This document shows positions 60,092 to 64,000 of a stretch of DNA of 64,000 nt, piece after piece; positions within the stretch are counted from its first letter, which is position 1; every line of letters begins with the position of its first letter. Origin of the DNA: Planomicrobium sp. Y74 (GTDB lineage Bacteria; Bacillota; Bacilli; Bacillales_A; Planococcaceae). The DNA is taken from contig NZ_RCWH01000008.1 in the NCBI RefSeq assembly GCF_003668635.1, positions 62,001 through 126,000 of the forward strand, read 5' to 3'. The translations under genes were made by a program, and so were the position numbers. The notes beneath the pieces are model-generated. The model ran no database searches, was not told the origin of the DNA, and saw only the letters and a list, made by a program, of their open reading frames with translations.

Positions 60092-60577
60092 AAAACTCAA
60101 TACAGAACGATGTTCATTATAGGAAACTGTCCGGATTTTACTCGGGCGGTTTCTTTTTCCGTTGTCATGGAAATAGAGGAGTACATCGCCGTCTTTATCT
60201 TCAAAGCCGATAAGCGGCACCCAATGATAATTGAACAGGGGTTTTGAAAACCAGCGGAATGTGAAGTAGCGGTCGAACTTCATCGCCAGTGGCCTGCCGT
60301 TCCGAAGTTCCCGTTTTACTTCGGAAAGGGAGTGGGTTTTTTGGATGGTGTATTGGCTGCCGGCGATCTTGCGGAAATTCCGCACAAGCTTCCAGGTAAA
60401 GAGGCCGATTGCTGTAGTGCCCAGCAGCCGGTATACGTCATTGATGCCAAGGGATACATTTTCGTGATAGTTGAAAATAGCGGCTGCGGTAACAGGGCCA
60501 CAGGCGGAGCCGCGAATTTTACTGTCTATCGCTGCATCGTATTGTGACATTCCTTCAAAAGGCAGAAGGGTTTTCAA
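60062..60577 (-). CDS. C39-like cysteine peptidase family protein
   Basis: 171 residues. A cysteine in RGSACGPVTAAAIFNYH (about residue 27) and a histidine in YHWVPLIGFED (about 118) match the papain-like C39 peptidase layout seen in small Bacillales proteins. No signal peptide is evident, so its location and substrate are unknown. TTG at 60577, seven bases after GGAGG, is the best start; a TTG at 60592 overlaps that site. It lies just behind the STAS gene on the same strand with a 27-bp gap. Confidence 0.75.
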   Translation of the reverse strand: MKTLLPFEGMSQYDAAIDSKIRGSACGPVTAAAIFNYHENVSLGINDVYRLLGTTAIGLFTWKLVRNFRKIAGSQYTIQKTHSLSEVKRELRNGRPLAMKFDRYFTFRWFSKPLFNYHWVPLIGFEDKDGDVLLYFHDNGKRNRPSKIRTVSYNEHRSVLSFVKIIPRKSG

Positions 60578-60604
60578 GACTTTCGCCTCCAAACTGAATT
60601 TACA

Positions 60605-61069
60605 TCATTTCGAAGAAAGGCTTTCTTTCTTTTCATCGAGCAATTCTTTTAAAGCAGCGCGGAATGTCTGATAAACTTCCAGTTCCACGTGTATGCCGGC
60701 GTGCACAATTTCACGGACAAAGCGTGGATTAAATCCAACATAGATAGGGCGGAGCCCCATCAATTTCAATGCACTGTTCAACGCAGTCAGCTCATTTGCC
60801 AGCTCATTATAATCGAAAGTCTGGATATCTTCGGACTGGACGCCGGTAAAATCGAAGATGACGCATTCCGTCTCGCGGTGATCACCTGCATGTTGCAATG
60901 CTTTGCTGCGGATCAGTTCGAAACGCTCGCTGGAAATCAATCCGGCAATAGGCATTAGGATCGTTTTTGGAACGATTGATGGAATGATGGGTGCAGACAT
61001 ATTTTTGATGACCATTTCGTAATATTTTACAAGGTCTTTTAATTCACTTATTTCTTTTTGGGGATCCAT
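60605..61069 (-). CDS. STAS domain protein (RsbR/SpoIIAA-like)
   Basis: 154 residues. An N-terminal helix (about 1-25, coiled-coil-like) is followed by a STAS domain: TILMPIAGLISSERFELIRSKAL, CVIFDFTGVQSEDIQTFDYNELANEL and LMGLRPIYVGFNPRFVREIVHAGI. The DFTGV segment corresponds to the phosphorylatable region of RsbR/RsbS proteins. A role in stress-regulator signalling is possible but no stressosome partner is in the window. ATG at 61069 follows TGAGGTG. Confidence 0.78.
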   Translation of the reverse strand: MDPQKEISELKDLVKYYEMVIKNMSAPIIPSIVPKTILMPIAGLISSERFELIRSKALQHAGDHRETECVIFDFTGVQSEDIQTFDYNELANELTALNSALKLMGLRPIYVGFNPRFVREIVHAGIHVELEVYQTFRAALKELLDEKKESLSSK

Positions 61070-61221
61070 GGTGACACCTCATTAAATTTGGTAATTCCAG
61101 TATACAATATTAGAAGCGGAAGTGCCCGTGAAGATGTGAAAACGGCTTGTCAAACCTGACTATCTGGTCATAACAAAACAAATTCCGAATGATCCAAGTT
61201 TAGAGAAATCACAGTCAATTG

Positions 61222-61254
61222 AGCAATAAAAAAAGAATAGGCATGAGCCTATTC
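61222..61254 (-). terminator. Terminator after the thioredoxin-like gene
   Basis: On the minus strand stem GAATAGGC/GCCTATTC with a 4-nt loop and TTTTTTT, overlapping the stop codon. Confidence 0.85.
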
Positions 61255-61569
61255 CGGTTGGTTAGATAGAAAGTCAGTAACATCTTCAGGAGATTTTGCA
61301 TTTGCACTATGGAGATGTGCTGTTTTTTCACCGTTTTTGAAAATAAGAAGGCTTGGAATTCCCATGACTTCATATTTATCGGCAATTTCCGGCAATTCAT
61401 CGCGGTTCAAATCGAACCACTGGTATTTATTGAATTCAGCGACGATGGGATCGATGAACATGTCCATGCGTGTGCAATCCGGACACCATCCAGCCTGGAA
61501 TTTCACGATTACAGGCTCGTCGCCTGTAATGGCTTGTTGGAATTCTTCATTGGTAGTTAGGGATTTCAT
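61249..61569 (-). CDS. Thioredoxin family protein (WCPDC)
   Basis: 106-residue thioredoxin-fold protein. Active-site Cys29 and Cys32 in GWCPDCTRM, cis-Pro in GIPSLLIFKNG. The CPDC pair differs from the usual CGPC, as in YtpP-type thioredoxins of Bacillus. No signal peptide, so cytoplasmic; probably a disulfide reductase fed by TrxB. ATG at 61569 has AGGAGG upstream. A TATAAT about 25 bp upstream may be its -10. Confidence 0.85.
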   Translation of the reverse strand: MKSLTTNEEFQQAITGDEPVIVKFQAGWCPDCTRMDMFIDPIVAEFNKYQWFDLNRDELPEIADKYEVMGIPSLLIFKNGEKTAHLHSANAKSPEDVTDFLSNQPE

Positions 61570-61730
61570 AAATTTTTCCTCCTGTTGTTTCTATTATAAT
61601 AAGAAATGAACGGATGGCTGATAAGATCATCACCACAACCTGTTCTATGACTCAACTTTTATAGTGTACCTTTCATACGTATTTTCGAAAAGAAAAGAAA
61701 CTTATCGGCTAAAAAATTGAGGATTAAATA

Positions 61731-61759
61731 TTGCGAAAAAAAGGAAAATAACTTACACT
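61731..61759 (+). promoter_or_regulatory. Candidate promoter of fadN
   Basis: TTGCGA (61731-61736), 17-bp spacer, TACACT (61754-61759); weak, but the FadR box lies downstream as for lcfB. Confidence 0.35.
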
Positions 61760-61798
61760 AAGGGATATAGAGAACGTTCTATTTTTTTTAGCTCAAAA

Positions 61799-61818
61799 AT
61801 GAATGAGGATTCATTCAA
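61799..61818. promoter_or_regulatory. FadR operator upstream of fadN
   Basis: ATGAATGAGGATTCATTCAA, differing in a single central base from the operator at 5322-5341. It ends 22 bp before the fadN start codon. Confidence 0.88.
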
Positions 61819-61840
61819 AAAATATGAGGAGGGTTTGCTA

Positions 61841-64000
61841 GTGGCATACCAAATAAGAAAAGCAGCAGTAATCGGATCCGGAGTTATGGGATCAGGGATT
61901 GCAGCGCATCTTGCAAACATAGGAATTCCAGTATTATTACTAGACATAGTTCCGCGTGAAGTAACGGAAGCGGAACAGGCGAAAGGCCTGACGCTTGAAG
62001 ATCGTGCAGTTCGAAACCGTATCGCAACAACTTCAATCCAGAAATTACTGAAACAGAAACCGGCTCCTCTGACAGCCAAAAAGAATTTAGATCTTATCAC
62101 ACCCGGAAACCTTGAAGATGATCTGGAAAAACTCGCAGACGTTGATTGGGTCGTTGAAGTAATCGTAGAAAATCTAGATGTAAAAAAATCTTTGTATGAA
62201 AAAATTGATGCTGTAAGAAAGCCTGGCACAATCGTTTCTTCAAACACTTCAGGCATCTCAATCGATGCGATGGCTGAAGGCCGTTCAGATGATTTCAGCA
62301 AGCATTTCCTGGGTACTCATTTCTTTAACCCGCCGCGCTACCTGAAACTTTTGGAAGTAATTCCAGCGGCATCTACTGCACCTGAGGTTGTCGAGTTTAT
62401 GACTGCTTTCGGTGAAGATGTTCTTGGTAAAGGTGTAGTTATCGCAAAAGATACACCTAACTTTATTGCAAACCGCATCGGCACTTATGGTTTATTGGTT
62501 ACACTTCGTGAAATGCAGAACCGCGGCTATTCAATCGGTGAAGTGGATTCCGTCACTGGACCTTTGATCGGGCGTCCGAAATCAGCAACTTTCCGCACAT
62601 TGGACGTAGTTGGCCTCGATACATTCATGCATGTTGCGAAGAACGTCTACGATAAAACCGAAGGCGAAGAGCAAAAAGTGTTTGAAGCTCCTGAGTTCAT
62701 GAAAAAAATGGTTGAGAACGGATGGATCGGCGCTAAATCCGGCCAAGGTTTCTTCCTTAAAAAAGACAAGGAAATCCTTGAACTGGATCCTGAAACTTTG
62801 GAATATCGCCCTGCCGGCAAATTGAAAACGCCTTCACAGGAAATGGCTAAAGCACAAAAAGGTTTTTCTGCGAAGATGAAAACGCTTGTTTATGCAGATG
62901 ACCGCACAGGTGAATTGTTATGGAACATCCTGGCCCCTGTTCTTCGCTACTCGGCTGAATTGAATGGCGAAATCGCAGACGACATCGTCTCTATCGACAA
63001 TGCCATGAAATGGGGCTTCGGCTGGAACCAGGGACCTTTCGAAATTTGGGATGCCATCGGCGTTCAGAAATCCGCTGCAAAAATGACAGAAGAAGGACAT
63101 GACATACCTGCTTTCGCCCAAAGTCTGCTGGACAGCGGCAACGAAACTTTCTATAAAGAAGTTGACGGCGATCTTCATTTCTTCAATGGTTCAGATTACG
63201 AAGCTGTTCCGGTCAATGAAAAAGTGATCGACTTGAAACGTTATAAGAAAAAACATGGTGTCATCAAATCAAATTCAGGTGCAAGCCTGATTGATCTTGG
63301 AGACGGCATTGCGCTTCTGGAGTTCCATTCACAATCGAATGCAATCGGCCTTGATATCATGCAGATGATCAATTTTGCGATTGATGAAGTCGAGAAGAAT
63401 TACAAAGGGCTTGTAATCGGCAACCAGGGCAAGAACTTCTGCGTCGGTGCAAATCTGGGCATGATTTTGATGGAAGCTCAGGATGATAATATTTTCGAAC
63501 TCGATTTCACAATCAAAACGTTCCAGAACGCGATGATGAAAATCAAATACAGTTCAAAACCTGTAGTAGCGGCACCATTTGGAATGGCACTTGGCGGCGG
63601 AGCGGAAGTGGCTCTCCCAGCTGCACATATCCAGGCTTCAATGGAAACTTATATGGGCTTAGTAGAAGCAGGCGTCGGGCTGATCCCTGGCGGCGGCGGA
63701 AACAAAGAACTTTATATGAAACACTTGAAAGGATTGCCGAATGGCATTGACTTCGACTTGCAGAATGTAGCAAGTAAAGTTTTCGAGTCAATCGCGATGG
63801 CAAAAGTTTCAACTTCTGCAGAAGAAGCGCGTGAAAATAATTTCCTGAACTTTGTTGATGGCATCAGCGTCAACAGCGACCACCTGATCTATGATGCAAA
63901 ACAGGCGGCATTGTCCTTGTATGAAAACGGCTACCAGGCTCCAAAACGTGAAAAAGTGCCGGTTACCGGTGAACCGGGATACGCGACTTTATTGCTTGGA
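61841..64000 (+). CDS. fadN: 3-hydroxyacyl-CoA dehydrogenase / enoyl-CoA hydratase FadN (3' end outside window)
   Basis: Beta-oxidation enzyme with a 3-hydroxyacyl-CoA dehydrogenase part and a crotonase part. NAD motif IGSGVMGSGI at 11-20, THFFNPPRYLKLLEVI, the dehydrogenase C-terminal region, and a C-terminal hydratase-like domain from about residue 480 with GNQGKNFCVGANLG, ALGGGAEVALPAAH and GLVEAGVGLIPGGGG. 720 codons are open to the last base of the window; the family has about 790, so about 70 residues are missing. GTG at 61841 follows AGGAGGG by seven bases. fadA and fadE would be expected downstream, as in B. subtilis. Confidence 0.93.
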   Translation, partial: MAYQIRKAAVIGSGVMGSGIAAHLANIGIPVLLLDIVPREVTEAEQAKGLTLEDRAVRNRIATTSIQKLLKQKPAPLTAKKNLDLITPGNLEDDLEKLADVDWVVEVIVENLDVKKSLYEKIDAVRKPGTIVSSNTSGISIDAMAEGRSDDFSKHFLGTHFFNPPRYLKLLEVIPAASTAPEVVEFMTAFGEDVLGKGVVIAKDTPNFIANRIGTYGLLVTLREMQNRGYSIGEVDSVTGPLIGRPKSATFRTLDVVGLDTFMHVAKNVYDKTEGEEQKVFEAPEFMKKMVENGWIGAKSGQGFFLKKDKEILELDPETLEYRPAGKLKTPSQEMAKAQKGFSAKMKTLVYADDRTGELLWNILAPVLRYSAELNGEIADDIVSIDNAMKWGFGWNQGPFEIWDAIGVQKSAAKMTEEGHDIPAFAQSLLDSGNETFYKEVDGDLHFFNGSDYEAVPVNEKVIDLKRYKKKHGVIKSNSGASLIDLGDGIALLEFHSQSNAIGLDIMQMINFAIDEVEKNYKGLVIGNQGKNFCVGANLGMILMEAQDDNIFELDFTIKTFQNAMMKIKYSSKPVVAAPFGMALGGGAEVALPAAHIQASMETYMGLVEAGVGLIPGGGGNKELYMKHLKGLPNGIDFDLQNVASKVFESIAMAKVSTSAEEARENNFLNFVDGISVNSDHLIYDAKQAALSLYENGYQAPKREKVPVTGEPGYATLLLG

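Overview
The window is chromosomal DNA of a low-to-moderate GC Gram-positive bacterium of the order Bacillales, most probably family Planococcaceae (Planococcus/Planomicrobium-like). This is inferred from strong purine-rich ribosome binding sites, frequent TTG/GTG starts, Bacillus-type operators (FadR, LexA/DinR, CggR, CtsR) and gene order that follows Bacillus subtilis over long stretches. There is no prophage, CRISPR array, transposase or conjugative gene. About 60 protein genes, one tRNA gene and the tmRNA gene fill the window.

Layout. 1-9.1 kb: end of a lipoate-protein ligase gene, a BceRSAB-type peptide-antibiotic sensing and resistance operon, a FadR-controlled long-chain acyl-CoA ligase and an S9 peptidase. 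9.7-13.7 kb: enoyl-CoA hydratase, an AarF/UbiB kinase-like protein, a YhjD-like protein, the competence regulator ComK and an IDEAL-domain protein. 13.8-20 kb: uvrB-uvrA behind a LexA box, then a YvlB-like protein. 20-21.2 kb: a Yip1-family membrane protein and a DUF1801 protein. 21.4-25.4 kb: hprK-lgt-yvoD-ppaX-yvoF. 26.2-32.5 kb: the complete histidine operon hisZGDBHAFI. 32.6-40.3 kb: yvcD-trxB-yvcI-rapZ-glmR-whiA-crh, with clpP convergent behind a CtsR box. 40.5-48.6 kb: tRNA-Arg(CCG), a glutaredoxin-like gene, the CggR-controlled glycolytic operon cggR-gapA-pgk-tpiA-gpmI-eno, and secG. 49-53 kb: est-rnr-smpB-ssrA, the RNA quality-control and ribosome-rescue block. 53-61.6 kb: a mixed set (RibD/DHFR-like protein, aldo/keto reductase, hydrolase, methyltransferase, BCCT transporter, FEN-type exonuclease, C39-like, STAS and thioredoxin-like proteins). 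61.8 kb to the end: fadN (beta-oxidation), again behind a FadR box and running off the window.

The genes work together in several blocks. Fatty-acid degradation is represented by lcfB and fadN, which share a FadR operator, and possibly by the enoyl-CoA hydratase. Carbon catabolite control is represented by hprK, crh, cggR and glmR. Protein and RNA quality control is represented by clpP, rnr, smpB and ssrA.

The least explained feature is a set of modular, structured intergenic repeats that fill every non-coding gap longer than 300 bp apart from the tRNA and tmRNA genes and their flanks. Six composite copies lie at about 9.1, 25.4, 35.3, 40.7, 48.7 and 59.6 kb. Module 2 has imperfect terminal inverted repeats and is present in all six. 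Two copies are flanked on both sides by near-identical, locus-specific terminator hairpins. Two pairs of copies (25.4/35.3 and 40.7/48.7) sit in inverted orientation around the histidine and glycolytic blocks. A further short repeat occurs at 35.76 and 39.66 kb. All calls come from reading the sequence; no database search was run.
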